Assembly: GCF_007827045.1 (NCBI RefSeq)
Contig: NZ_RPFW01000004.1
Coordinates: 682,001 to 746,000, forward strand
Source of the DNA: Trebonia kvetii
GTDB lineage: Bacteria > Actinomycetota > Actinomycetes > Streptosporangiales > Streptosporangiaceae
DNA: 64,000 nucleotides
Reading direction: 5' to 3'
Under the pieces are notes generated by a model. That model did no database searches. It was not told the DNA's origin and saw only the letters and a program-made list of their open reading frames with translations. The position numbers and the translations under genes are program-made. Below, in pieces: positions 32,388-40,141 of this stretch. The stretch's first letter is position 1, and the number at the start of each line of letters is the position of its first letter.

Positions 32388-33157
32388 ACGAGCCAGCGGT
32401 CCGTGAGGTTGCCCGCGGCGTCTGGGTCGCCACCGCGCGGAAGTACACCACGACCACGACGATCGTCGCCGGCAGCGACGGAGGCTGCCTGCTTGTCGAC
32501 CCCGCGGTGAGCGTCGCTGACCTGGCCGCACTAGCCGGCTGGCTCGGCGCGCACGCCCTGCGGCCCGTGGCCGGCTGGTCCACCCACCCGCACTGGGATC
32601 ACCTGCTCTGGTCCGCGGCGCTTGGCGACGCGCCGCGGTACGCGACGCCGCGTGCGGTGGCGGCGGCGGCGCGCGAGGAGGCTGGCCTGATCGAGGGGGT
32701 GACGGCCAGCGCGCCCGGCCACGACCTGACGCTGTTCGCCCGCGTCACCGCGCTGTCCGGCCGGGAGATCGACTGGCCGGGGCCGCGCGCCGTGGTGCTC
32801 GCGCACGACGCGCACGCCCCGGGCCACGGTGCCGTCTTCCTTCCCGACACCGGAGTGCTGATCGCCGGCGACATGTGCTCTGACATCGAGATACCGCTGC
32901 CTGACCTGGACACCGCGAACCCGTTCGGTGAGTACCGGGAAGGCCTCGGCCTGCTGGCCGAGGCGGACGCCGCGGTCCTTGTGCCTGGTCACGGCCACGT
33001 GGGCGACGGGCCCGAGTTCCGCCGCCGGGTCGCCGCCGACCTCGCCTACCTGGACGCGGTCGCGGCGGGTACCGACATCACCGACGAGCGGCTCACCGAG
33101 AAGTGGCTGCGCATCGAGCACGCTCGCGCCCTCGCCCGGGCGCGCGCGGCGCGGTAG
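32384..33157 (+). CDS. MBL-fold metallo-hydrolase
   Basis: ATG 32384 overlaps the methyltransferase stop. The metal motif HxHxDH is 'THPHWDHLLW' (~residues 63-72), with further ligands in 'HDAHAPGHGAVFLP', 'GVLIAGDMCSDIEIP' (Asp) and 'VLVPGHGHVGDG' (His). It therefore has a complete dinuclear site. The family covers lactonases, thioesterases and glyoxalase-II-like enzymes; 'APGHGAVFLPDTGVLIAGDMC' is the usual sub-pattern of small-molecule hydrolases. The open frame continues far upstream, but only as a shadow of the preceding genes. Confidence 0.9.
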   Translation: MNEPAVREVARGVWVATARKYTTTTTIVAGSDGGCLLVDPAVSVADLAALAGWLGAHALRPVAGWSTHPHWDHLLWSAALGDAPRYATPRAVAAAAREEAGLIEGVTASAPGHDLTLFARVTALSGREIDWPGPRAVVLAHDAHAPGHGAVFLPDTGVLIAGDMCSDIEIPLPDLDTANPFGEYREGLGLLAEADAAVLVPGHGHVGDGPEFRRRVAADLAYLDAVAAGTDITDERLTEKWLRIEHARALARARAAR

Positions 33158-33183
33158 CCCGCGCAGCGGCGCCACCGGACAGC

Positions 33184-33231
33184 GATGGTGGACGTTGAGG
33201 CACACTCCCAGGTGCCTCAACGTCCACCATC
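33184..33231. terminator. Bidirectional terminator between convergent genes
   Basis: A perfect 20-bp stem (33184-33203 / 33212-33231) with an 8-nt loop lies between the convergent MBL hydrolase and Ddn-like genes, 26 nt and 12 nt from their stop codons. It can act in both directions. Confidence 0.85.
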
Positions 33232-33243
33232 AGCGCGTTGCGG

Positions 33244-33696
33244 TCAGGACCCGCTGCCCGACGGCTCGAGCACGAAGACCGGGATGAGCCTGTCGGTCTT
33301 CTTCTGGTAGTCCGCATACGGCGGGAAGGCCGCGACGGCCCGGTCCCACCACAGGGCGCGCTCGTCTCCGCTGATCTCGCGGGCCGTCGCCTCCCAGGTC
33401 TGCTGACCGTCCTGCACGACCACCTGCGGATTCGCCCGCAGGTTGTACACCCAGACCGGGTTCTGCGGCGCGCCGCCCTTGGAGCCGACCGCCAGGTAGG
33501 CACCATCGTGCTCCACGCGCATCAGCGGAGTCTTGCGGACCACGCCGGTCTTGGCGCCGCGGTTGGTGACGATCACGACCGGCAGTCCCGTGTCGCGCAA
33601 CGTCGTTCCCGTGGTCCCGCCGGAACCCTCGTACTCTTCGACTTGCTCCCGCACCCAGCCGGCCGTGCTCGGCACGTACTCACCATCGATAGCCAT
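33244..33696 (-). CDS. Deazaflavin (F420)-dependent nitroreductase/Ddn-like protein
   Basis: ATG 33696 (MAIDGEYVPS) is preferred over GTG 33711. The 150-residue split-barrel protein has the Ddn/DUF385 features 'LPVVIVTNRGAKTGVVRKTPLMRVEHDGAYLAVGSKGGAPQNPVWVYNLRANPQV', where K-T-(G)-R-K contacts the F420 phosphate and 'GGxPxNPxWxxNL' lines the cofactor pocket. Relatives reduce nitro compounds, quinones or enones with F420H2. The genes making F420 are not in this window. Confidence 0.92.
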   Translation of the reverse strand: MAIDGEYVPSTAGWVREQVEEYEGSGGTTGTTLRDTGLPVVIVTNRGAKTGVVRKTPLMRVEHDGAYLAVGSKGGAPQNPVWVYNLRANPQVVVQDGQQTWEATAREISGDERALWWDRAVAAFPPYADYQKKTDRLIPVFVLEPSGSGS

Positions 33697-33737
33697 GCCA
33701 CTATCCAACACCGTGGCGGCAGGTGATCTTCCGCACG

Positions 33738-34802
33738 CTAGCGGATCAGCCCCGACAGCACGTCGTCCGGGTCAGAGCCAGGAGTAAGCGCGGCGGTCTG
33801 CGTGACCCCGTTGGCGTTGGTGGCCGGCCTGGTCGACGGACGGGTCGCGACCGTTTCCGTGGGCGCGGCCGGCGCCTTGGCCTTCACCGTCGTCTTCTTG
33901 ACGGTCTTAGCCTTGGGCTTCCCATTGGCCGCCGGCTTCCCGGCGGCCTTCGCGGTCACCTTGGGCTTGGCGGCGGCCTTCGGCTTGGCGGCCGCCTTGC
34001 CTGGCTTGGCCGTTTTCTTGGCCTCCTTGCCGCCGGCCGCTGACGCGGCGGGCGTGGCCTTGGCCGCGCTCGACGATGCGGCGCCCGCGGACGCCGCGGG
34101 CGTGGCCTTCGCCGCCGTCGCCCTGGAAGCCGTCGCCCTGGCGGCGGTCCTGGCAGTCGCGGACCTCGCCGGAGACTTCGCCGCGGACGCTGTCGTCGAG
34201 CGACCGGCCGCTGCAGCGCGCGCGGTGGCCGGCTTGGCCGATGCGGTCTTCGCCGCGGCTGGCTTCGGCGCGGCGGCGAGCGTCTTCGCGGCGTTGTTCA
34301 GCGACGTGACCGCGGTCTCAAGGGCCTTGGTCGCGGTCGAGATCGCGGTCAGCGCGCTTGTCAGCGTCCTGGCCGAGGTGGATGCCTTGGTCGCGGCGAC
34401 GTTCAGCTTGCTGGCGGCCGAGGTCACCCGGGTCGCTGCGGTGCTGACCGTCCGCGGCGTCACCGCGGTCGTTCGGGCTGACGAGGACCGCGACGCGGTC
34501 GTCGAACGGCTTGCGGTCGTCTTGCTCGCCGCGGTCTTCGCGCCGGTGGTCCTGGTGCCCGTTTCCCGCGTGCCTGTTGTCCTGCTGGACGCGGTCTTCG
34601 CGCCCGTGCTCCCGGTGCCGGTGGCGCGCGTGCCGGACGCACGCGTGGCGCGTGTCCCCGTGGTCCTGGTGCTCGCGGCCTTTGGGCCGGTGGTCTTCTT
34701 GGCGGTGCCAGAGGTTTTTGTGCCAGCGGCGGAACCGGCGCGGCTAGGGCTCGCGGTCCGTGCTGAAGCGGTCGTGGTCGCCGCGCTCTTCGTGGGTGGC
34801 AC
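33738..34802 (-). CDS. Histone-H1-like Lys/Ala/Thr-rich basic protein
   Basis: GTG 34802 follows GGGGGAAG. The 354 residues are almost wholly Ala, Thr, Ser, Lys, Pro and Arg, with no globular domain except a ~60-residue helical stretch (residues ~120-180, 'VTSAASKLNVAATKASTSARTLTSALTAI'). The N-terminal ~110 residues repeat 'TTGTRxTG' units and the C-terminal half repeats 'KAAAKPK'/'AKPAA' blocks like eukaryotic H1 tails, HU C-tails or Hc1-type proteins. A DNA-compacting role is inferred. The acidic end 'GSDPDDVLSGLIR' is unlike the rest and may be a conserved tag. Confidence 0.75.
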   Translation of the reverse strand: MPPTKSAATTTASARTASPSRAGSAAGTKTSGTAKKTTGPKAASTRTTGTRATRASGTRATGTGSTGAKTASSRTTGTRETGTRTTGAKTAASKTTASRSTTASRSSSARTTAVTPRTVSTAATRVTSAASKLNVAATKASTSARTLTSALTAISTATKALETAVTSLNNAAKTLAAAPKPAAAKTASAKPATARAAAAGRSTTASAAKSPARSATARTAARATASRATAAKATPAASAGAASSSAAKATPAASAAGGKEAKKTAKPGKAAAKPKAAAKPKVTAKAAGKPAANGKPKAKTVKKTTVKAKAPAAPTETVATRPSTRPATNANGVTQTAALTPGSDPDDVLSGLIR

Positions 34803-34909
34803 TGATCTTCCCCCGATCTGGATCAGTTAACGGGGGTGGTCATTCCACGGAGAGTGACGTCCTACACCTGTCTTGACCGGGAAAACCGCAGGAAAAGACG
34901 GACTAACCG

Positions 34910-35167
34910 TTACTGTTCGCTACTCTCACCCGACGGGAGCAGCTCCGCGACGATGCGCAGCGCCTCTTGCGGCGACGCGCCGCGCCCCACCGCGACCCCG
35001 ATCAGATAGCTGGTCCACGGCACCGCGACCCGCACCACGTTGTGCGCGATCTCCCCGGTCAGTCCCAGGATCTCCTCGCGCAGCGGCTCGGAAAGCAGCT
35101 CGCCGACCGGCACCCCGAGAGCCAGCCCCACATCGGACAGCCAGTCATCAACGTCCGCCATCGTCAC
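34910..35167 (-). CDS. DUF6457 domain protein
   Basis: 85 residues: 'VDDWLSDVGLALGVPVGELLSEPLREEILGLTGEIAHNVVRVAVPWTSYLIGVAVGRG' matches the small helical DUF6457 domain, which in some genomes is fused to or encoded beside molybdopterin-guanine dinucleotide biosynthesis genes. None of those genes is nearby here. Function is unknown. The conserved 'AHNVVR' segment is the likely core of the domain. Confidence 0.75.
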   Translation of the reverse strand: MTMADVDDWLSDVGLALGVPVGELLSEPLREEILGLTGEIAHNVVRVAVPWTSYLIGVAVGRGASPQEALRIVAELLPSGESSEQ

Positions 35168-35203
35168 CCCTCTTATCGAGAGCCGTCTGCCCCCACGAAG
35201 AAA

Positions 35204-35751
35204 TCATCTCAGCTCACTGCCACGAGCTAACGCAGGAGTAAGCGCCTGCGCCGTTCGCGCCGCCATCTCTTCCTCCGCCGCCACTCCGAGCAGCCCCCGG
35301 GCATTCCCCACGATGTACTTCCGGTAGGTCCGCAGGAGCACGCGGACCCGTCCGGCAAGCGCGCGGCTCGGGATCAGGTACATCGTCATGTCCCGGTCGA
35401 CGATGAAGAACAGGTCGATCTCGTCAGGAGAGTAGGCGAGCAGGTGCCCCTTCTTCGAGTGCGTATCTGGATGATGCCCGACTGTCACCGTCCAGCCGTT
35501 CTGCTGGGCGAAGGTGGTTGTCTTGACCTGCACCCGGCTAACGCCGCCGGGAGTCCCGACGCTCTTGGTGGCAAGTCCCAGTCTCGAAAGTAGGCACGGC
35601 GCCGGACGACCCGGATCGCTCCGGCGGACCGGGATCGTTCGCCGAATCCCACCAGGAGCATCACACTGCGCCAGTTTGTGGACGCCATGATTGCGTCGGC
35701 AAGCTGGGTGTCAGTCCACGACGGTTGCGGAGTTGCAATAGGCCCGGTCAT
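35204..35751 (-). pseudogene. PD-(D/E)XK endonuclease-like gene (group I intron-associated type), internally deleted/frameshifted
   Basis: From ATG 35751 one frame gives an N-terminal helical repeat ('SWTDTQLADAIMASTNWRSVMLLVGF' ... 'GAIRVVRRRAYFRDWDL'), the DNA-recognition-like module of this family. It should continue to the nuclease core. Instead the core reappears in another frame as 'VGTPGGVSRVQVKTTTFAQQNGWTV', with QVK as the catalytic x-x-K strand, then 'YSPDEIDLFFIVDRDMTMYLIP'. The segment carrying the first acidic residues is missing. An ORF of 109 residues from GTG at 35533 covers only the core remnant. The gene lies directly beside tRNA-Pro. Confidence 0.6.
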
Positions 35752-35802
35752 ACGCGCAGCGTACGGCGTACCAACGACATTCGACCGCGAGCGGTCACAC
35801 TG

Positions 35803-35878
35803 TCGGGACGGGGAGATTCGAACTCCCGATCCCCTGGCCCCCAGCCAGGTGCCCTGAACCAAACTAGGCCACGTCCCG
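35803..35878 (-). tRNA. tRNA-Pro (anticodon GGG)
   Basis: Read on the minus strand, a 7-bp acceptor stem CGGGACG/CGTCCCG encloses a D-arm, an anticodon stem CCTGG/CCAGG with loop CTGGGGG (anticodon GGG), and a T-arm with GTTCGAATC. The discriminator base is A, and the CCA end is not encoded. The acceptor stem sequence is typical of bacterial tRNA-Pro. Confidence 0.95.
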
Positions 35879-35963
35879 TTGCTGGCCACGGAATGCGCCA
35901 GCGGACATACCTTAGCGCACCGGAGCAGTGATCGGGTAACGGTAGCGGCTAGCATCAAGGGCG

Positions 35964-36812
35964 ATGGGCGATACCAGGCCGCTTCCGCCGCAATCAGCAC
36001 AGCCGGGTCAGCCGGGTGAGCCGGGCCAAGCGGGTCAGCCACCGGGAAAGAAAAGCCAGCCAGCGTCCCGCAGGCGCCGGTGGCTCAGGCGTGCGGGGAT
36101 CGTCGTCGCGGCGCTGCTCGTCGTCGTGATCGCCGGCCTGAGCGTGATCTGGGTGGCCACCCCGTCCGCCAGCGACGCGATCGCACTGGCGCAAGCCCAG
36201 GCGAGGGCGCACGGCATCGCCTACCCCGGACCCGCTGTGCCGGAGAACTTCGCGCGGCCACTGATCGCCACCGAGGATCAGCGGTATTACGGTGAGCCGG
36301 GCGTTGACCTGCTCGCCGTCGGCCGCGTGGTGCAGGCCAAGCTCAGCGGCGGCAACGACCAGGGCGGCGCGACGATTGAGCAGCAGCTCGCCAAGATGCT
36401 GTACACGCCGACCCATCCGTCAGGGTTCGGCGCCGAGCTGAAGCAGGTGGCCCTCGCCGTCAAGCTCAACCTGAGGTACTCCAAGGCCGAGATCCTCGAC
36501 CTGTATGCCGAGGTCGCCTACTACGGCCACGGCTATTACGGTCTTGAGGCGGCGAGCTGCGGCTACTTCGGCCACCCGGCGAGTGAGCTGACGGTGGTCC
36601 AGGGTGCGATGCTGGCCGGCGTGGTCAACGCGCCGAGCATCGATGACCCGATCAACGATCCTGGCAATGCGAGGGCCAGGCTCGAGCACGTCATCGCGCG
36701 CATGGTCGCCGTCGGTTACCTGACGAGCGCGCAGGGGACTGCGGTGCTCAGCACGCCGCTCGGACTCACTGCGACCGCCACCACGACCACCGGCGGCGGC
36801 TCGAGCTGCTAG
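35964..36812 (+). CDS. Monofunctional transglycosylase (GT51, PBP1-type glycosyltransferase domain)
   Basis: 282 residues: a cytoplasmic Pro/Gln/Gly-rich tail, one TM helix ('RAGIVVAALLVVVIAGLSVIWVA', ~43-65) and an extracytoplasmic GT51 domain. Catalytic Glu lies in 'LIATEDQRYYGEPGVDLLA'; 'GGATIEQQLAKMLYTP' is the second signature and 'EILDLYAEVAYYGHGYYGLEAASCGYFG' the third. It polymerises lipid II into glycan strands but lacks a transpeptidase domain. The usual His after 'EDxxFYxH' is replaced by Gly-Glu, which is worth noting. It is convergent with the GtrA gene (10-nt gap). Confidence 0.9.
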   Translation: MGDTRPLPPQSAQPGQPGEPGQAGQPPGKKSQPASRRRRWLRRAGIVVAALLVVVIAGLSVIWVATPSASDAIALAQAQARAHGIAYPGPAVPENFARPLIATEDQRYYGEPGVDLLAVGRVVQAKLSGGNDQGGATIEQQLAKMLYTPTHPSGFGAELKQVALAVKLNLRYSKAEILDLYAEVAYYGHGYYGLEAASCGYFGHPASELTVVQGAMLAGVVNAPSIDDPINDPGNARARLEHVIARMVAVGYLTSAQGTAVLSTPLGLTATATTTTGGGSSC

Positions 36813-36822
36813 CAAGCAGCGC

Positions 36823-37353
36823 CTAGGGCAGCGTCGCCGTGGCGAGTTCCTCGGCTTCGTCCTGCTCGGGCGGTATCGAGTTGAAGACGAACTTGCGGTA
36901 GCAGACCAGCCGGAAGAGCGTCGCGAACACCATGCCGATGACCGTCGCGATGTTAAGCGAGATCCGGTCGTGGTTGCCAAGCGCGTAGTGGTTGAAGTCG
37001 ACGAACGCGGTCTGGATCACCGTGCCGACCAGGTTGAAGAAGACGAACAGCACCGTCTCGCGACCCATGTTCGCGGTCTTGCGGTGCCGGAAGGCCCAGT
37101 AGCGGTTGCCGAGGTAGGCGAAGCAGGTGGCGATCGCGTTCGCCACCACGACCGAGGTGGTCGGCCCGGCGTGCCCGTACAGGGCGTTCTGCACCGCGAA
37201 GGTGATGATCGTGGCCACCAGCCCCACGACACCGAACTTGCCAATCTCGTGGATCAGCACCCGAAACCGGAGGTAGTAGTCGCGGATCAGACTCAACTGG
37301 CTCAGTTCCTCTCGCGTGCCAGGCACCCCTGCTGTGGCCAGCCGGGACGTCAT
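36823..37353 (-). CDS. GtrA family membrane protein
   Basis: The start is taken at ATG 37353 (MTSRLATAGVPGTREEL); an open extension to 37413 has no support. Four TM helices fit the GtrA fold: 'IGKFGVVGLVATIITFAVQNALY', 'TTSVVVANAIATCFAYLGNRYWAFRH' (with the family motif N-R-x-W-x-F), 'VLFVFFNLVGTVIQTAFVDF' and 'IATVIGMVFATLFRLVCYRKFVF'. GtrA proteins help translocate lipid-linked sugars for surface glycan decoration. It is divergent from the ABC-2 operon. Confidence 0.92.
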   Translation of the reverse strand: MTSRLATAGVPGTREELSQLSLIRDYYLRFRVLIHEIGKFGVVGLVATIITFAVQNALYGHAGPTTSVVVANAIATCFAYLGNRYWAFRHRKTANMGRETVLFVFFNLVGTVIQTAFVDFNHYALGNHDRISLNIATVIGMVFATLFRLVCYRKFVFNSIPPEQDEAEELATATLP

Positions 37354-37450
37354 GACCTGGATGCACCTTAGACGCGCGAACGCGCCTTCCCGATGACGCC
37401 CACGCAAAACCATTCGGAGCGGACCTGAACTGCCAGGTATCCTCCGTCAA

Positions 37451-38380
37451 GTGCCTAAGGTACTTGTTCGCGCCAGAGGCCTGACGAAGCGGTTCGGCAG
37501 CTTCATCGCTGTGGACGGGATCAACTTTGATCTTTTCCGCGGTGAGGCGTTCGGCTTTCTCGGCCCGAACGGTGCCGGGAAATCCTCCACCATGCGCATG
37601 CTCGGCTGCGTCTCTCCGCCGACACTCGGTGATCTTACCATTCTCGGCGGTGACCCAATCCGAGATGGCGCGGCGATTCGCGCACGTCTTGGCGTTGTCC
37701 CCCAAGAAGACACACTGGACGGCGAGCTTACGGTTCGCGAAAATCTGCTGGTCTACGGCCGGTACTTCGGGCTGTCCCGCAAGCTGATCAACGAGCGGAC
37801 CGACCAGCTGCTCGACTTCGTTCAGCTCACAGAACGGGCAAACGACCAGGTCGACCCGCTGTCCGGCGGCATGAAACGCCGCCTCACGATCGCGCGGAGC
37901 CTGATCAACGACCCGGAGATCCTGATACTCGACGAGCCGACCACCGGTCTCGACCCGCAGGCCAGGCACGTGGTCTGGGACCGCCTTTTCAGCCTCAAGC
38001 AGCGCGGCGTCACGCTCATCCTCACCACGCACTACATGGAAGAGGCCGAGCAGCTGTGCGACCGCCTGGTGGTCATGGACCACGGCAGGATCGCCGCTCA
38101 GGGCACGCCGCGGGAGCTGATCGCCCAGTACTCCACGCCCGAGGTCGTCGAGCTGAGGTTCCCTCCCGGGCAGCAGGAGGAGTGGGTGGCGAAGATCAAG
38201 GACCTGTCACCGGAACGGATGGAGGTGACCGCCGACCGGATGCTGCTCTACGCGGCGGACGGCGACGAGTTCCTCGAACGGGTGCGCGCGGCGGGCATCG
38301 AGCCGCTCACCGAACTTGTCCGCAGGTCGTCGCTCGAGGACGTGTTCCTGCACCTCACCGGCCGCACTCTGGTCGACTGA
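37451..38380 (+). CDS. ABC-2 transporter ATP-binding protein (NodI/DrrA-like)
   Basis: Begins at GTG 37451. 309 residues with Walker A 'GPNGAGKSS', Q-loop 'VVPQED', signature 'LSGGMKRRL', Walker B 'ILILDEPTTGLD' and H-loop 'LTTHYMEEA'. The C-terminal DUF4162-type extension ('VVELRFPPGQQEEWVAKI') is typical of drug- and glycolipid-exporting ATPases. It forms an operon with two permease genes (stop/start TGATG at 38378-38382). The exporter may move a lipid or polyketide-like compound; the context gives no substrate. Confidence 0.93.
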   Translation: MPKVLVRARGLTKRFGSFIAVDGINFDLFRGEAFGFLGPNGAGKSSTMRMLGCVSPPTLGDLTILGGDPIRDGAAIRARLGVVPQEDTLDGELTVRENLLVYGRYFGLSRKLINERTDQLLDFVQLTERANDQVDPLSGGMKRRLTIARSLINDPEILILDEPTTGLDPQARHVVWDRLFSLKQRGVTLILTTHYMEEAEQLCDRLVVMDHGRIAAQGTPRELIAQYSTPEVVELRFPPGQQEEWVAKIKDLSPERMEVTADRMLLYAADGDEFLERVRAAGIEPLTELVRRSSLEDVFLHLTGRTLVD

Positions 38381-39216
38381 TGAGTGCCGACGCCCTTTAC
38401 CTGGAGCCGCCTCGCCTGGAGACACTGCCGAAGCTGCCGAACTCGGTGGTCCTGTCGTTCCGCGCGTTCCGCTGCTGGCTGCTGATGTACCAGCGGACCT
38501 GGCGCGCTTCTGTCTGGTCGTCGGTGCTCGGCCCGCTTTTCTACCTGGGCGCGATGGGCTACGGCCTTGGCTCGCTCGTTGACAAGAACGGCACGGCGGC
38601 GCTCGGCGGCGTCAGCTACGTGGTCTTTGTCGCCCCGGCGGTGCTGGCGGTGCACTCGATGAACTCCGGCATGGGCAACGCGCTGTTCCCGGTGTTCGGC
38701 GGCATGCACTGGAACCGGATCTACATCGCGGCCAAGGCGACGATGCTGCGCCCCGTCGACATCTACCGCGGGCACCTGCTGTTCATCACGATGCGGATCG
38801 CGATGAACGCGGCCGTCTTCATCGTGTTCATGGCCGCCTTCGGGCTGATCACCTCGCCGTGGGCGGTGCTGCTTCTGCCCGCCGCGGTGCTGCTCGGCGT
38901 GGCGTTCGCGACCCCGTGCGCCGCCTGGGCGGTCACCCTCGAGCACGATATGGCGATGAACTACCCGATCAGGTTCGGCGCGATACCGCTGATGCTGTTC
39001 TCCGGCACGTTCTTCCCGGTCAGCCAGCTGCCCGGCTGGATAAGGCCGCTCGCCTACGCGACGCCGCTGTGGCACGGGGTGGCGCTGTGCCGCGGGCTCA
39101 GCCTCGGCACGCTGACCGCGGGCTCGGCCGCGCTCCACGTGGGGTACCTGGCCGCGCTCACGGCCACCGGGCTGTGGTTCGGCGCGCGGACCTACCGCAG
39201 GCGGCTGTATGTCTGA
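38380..39216 (+). CDS. ABC-2 transporter permease 1 (NodJ/DrrB-like)
   Basis: ATG 38380 shares its A with the ATPase stop codon. 278 residues with six TM helices of the ABC2_membrane type and the conserved C-terminal stretch 'FGAIPLMLFSGTFFPVSQLPGWIRPLAYATPLWHGVALCRGLSLG' (ABC-2 signature). It pairs with the next gene, which overlaps it by 8 nt, so the exporter is a heterodimeric permease. Confidence 0.93.
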   Translation: MSADALYLEPPRLETLPKLPNSVVLSFRAFRCWLLMYQRTWRASVWSSVLGPLFYLGAMGYGLGSLVDKNGTAALGGVSYVVFVAPAVLAVHSMNSGMGNALFPVFGGMHWNRIYIAAKATMLRPVDIYRGHLLFITMRIAMNAAVFIVFMAAFGLITSPWAVLLLPAAVLLGVAFATPCAAWAVTLEHDMAMNYPIRFGAIPLMLFSGTFFPVSQLPGWIRPLAYATPLWHGVALCRGLSLGTLTAGSAALHVGYLAALTATGLWFGARTYRRRLYV

Positions 39217-40102
39217 CCTGCCCGTGCCCGGAGGCGGAGCGGAGGCGGCGGGGGTCGCACGCGGTATCCGCCCGGGGGGACGACCACCCGGAGCCCCCCG
39301 CAACGGTTCCGGATCATCGTCGTGGATCACCGTCGTCCCGGGAGCGCGCGGGCTGCGGCTCATCGAGCGGCACGCGCGGTTCTACCGGAAGCTGTGGCTC
39401 CTGGTCGCGTCGGGGGCGGCGGAACCGCTGTTCTACCTGCTTTCTGTGGGGGTCGGGATCGGCGGCCTGATCGGCACCGTGGCCGGTCCTGGCGGGCAGC
39501 AGGTGCCATACCGGGAGTTCGTCGCGCCGGGCCTGCTCGCGGTGTCCGCGCTGAACGGCGCGCTCGCCGACTCCACGTTCAACATCTACGGGCGGCTGAA
39601 GTTCGAGAAGCTCTACGACGCGGTGCTCACCACGCCGCTCGGTGCGCGGGATGTCGCGTTCGCCGAGATCGGCTGGGCGGTGCTGCGCGGCATGATCTAC
39701 TCGGTGTCCTTCCTGATCGTGATGGCCGCGATGGGACTGATCTCCTCGCCGTGGGCGATACTCGCGATGCCTGGCGCCGGCCTTATCGCCTTCGCCACGG
39801 CGGCGATCGGGGTGTTCCTCACCTCGTTCATGAAGTCATGGCAGGACTTCGACTACGTGATGCTCGTCTCCGTGCCGCTGTTCCTGTTCTCCGGCACGTT
39901 CTATCCGATATCGGTGTACCCGCACGTCATCGGCCTGATCGTGGAGTGGACTCCGCTCTACCAGGGCGTGGTGATCCTCCGTGACCTGGTGCTCGGCGTG
40001 CCGTCGCCCGACCTGCTGTGGCGGGCCGCGTACCTGCTCGCGCTCGGCGTCGTCGGGCTGTCGCTCGCCGGCAGGCGGATCGCCAAACTGCTGCTCGTCT
40101 GA
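39209..40102 (+). CDS. ABC-2 transporter permease 2 (NodJ/DrrB-like)
   Basis: 297 residues; the first ~45 are Gly/Pro-rich and cytoplasmic. Six TM segments follow and the ABC-2 signature is 'LVSVPLFLFSGTFYPISVYPHVIGLIVEWTPLYQGVVILRDLVLG'. It overlaps permease 1 by 8 nt and is the last gene of the export operon. A DUF2079 membrane protein gene begins 39 nt later and may belong to the same transcript. Confidence 0.93.
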   Translation: MSDLPVPGGGAEAAGVARGIRPGGRPPGAPRNGSGSSSWITVVPGARGLRLIERHARFYRKLWLLVASGAAEPLFYLLSVGVGIGGLIGTVAGPGGQQVPYREFVAPGLLAVSALNGALADSTFNIYGRLKFEKLYDAVLTTPLGARDVAFAEIGWAVLRGMIYSVSFLIVMAAMGLISSPWAILAMPGAGLIAFATAAIGVFLTSFMKSWQDFDYVMLVSVPLFLFSGTFYPISVYPHVIGLIVEWTPLYQGVVILRDLVLGVPSPDLLWRAAYLLALGVVGLSLAGRRIAKLLLV

Positions 40103-40141
40103 GGGCAGCTCGGGGTCGACTGTTCGCGATAGGATACGGGC

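Noticed and set aside
35803..35878. tRNA-Pro as an occupied attachment site of an integrated element
   Set aside because: I could not find a second copy of the tRNA 3' end in the window, nor an integrase gene nearby; only the broken endonuclease hints at past mobile DNA.
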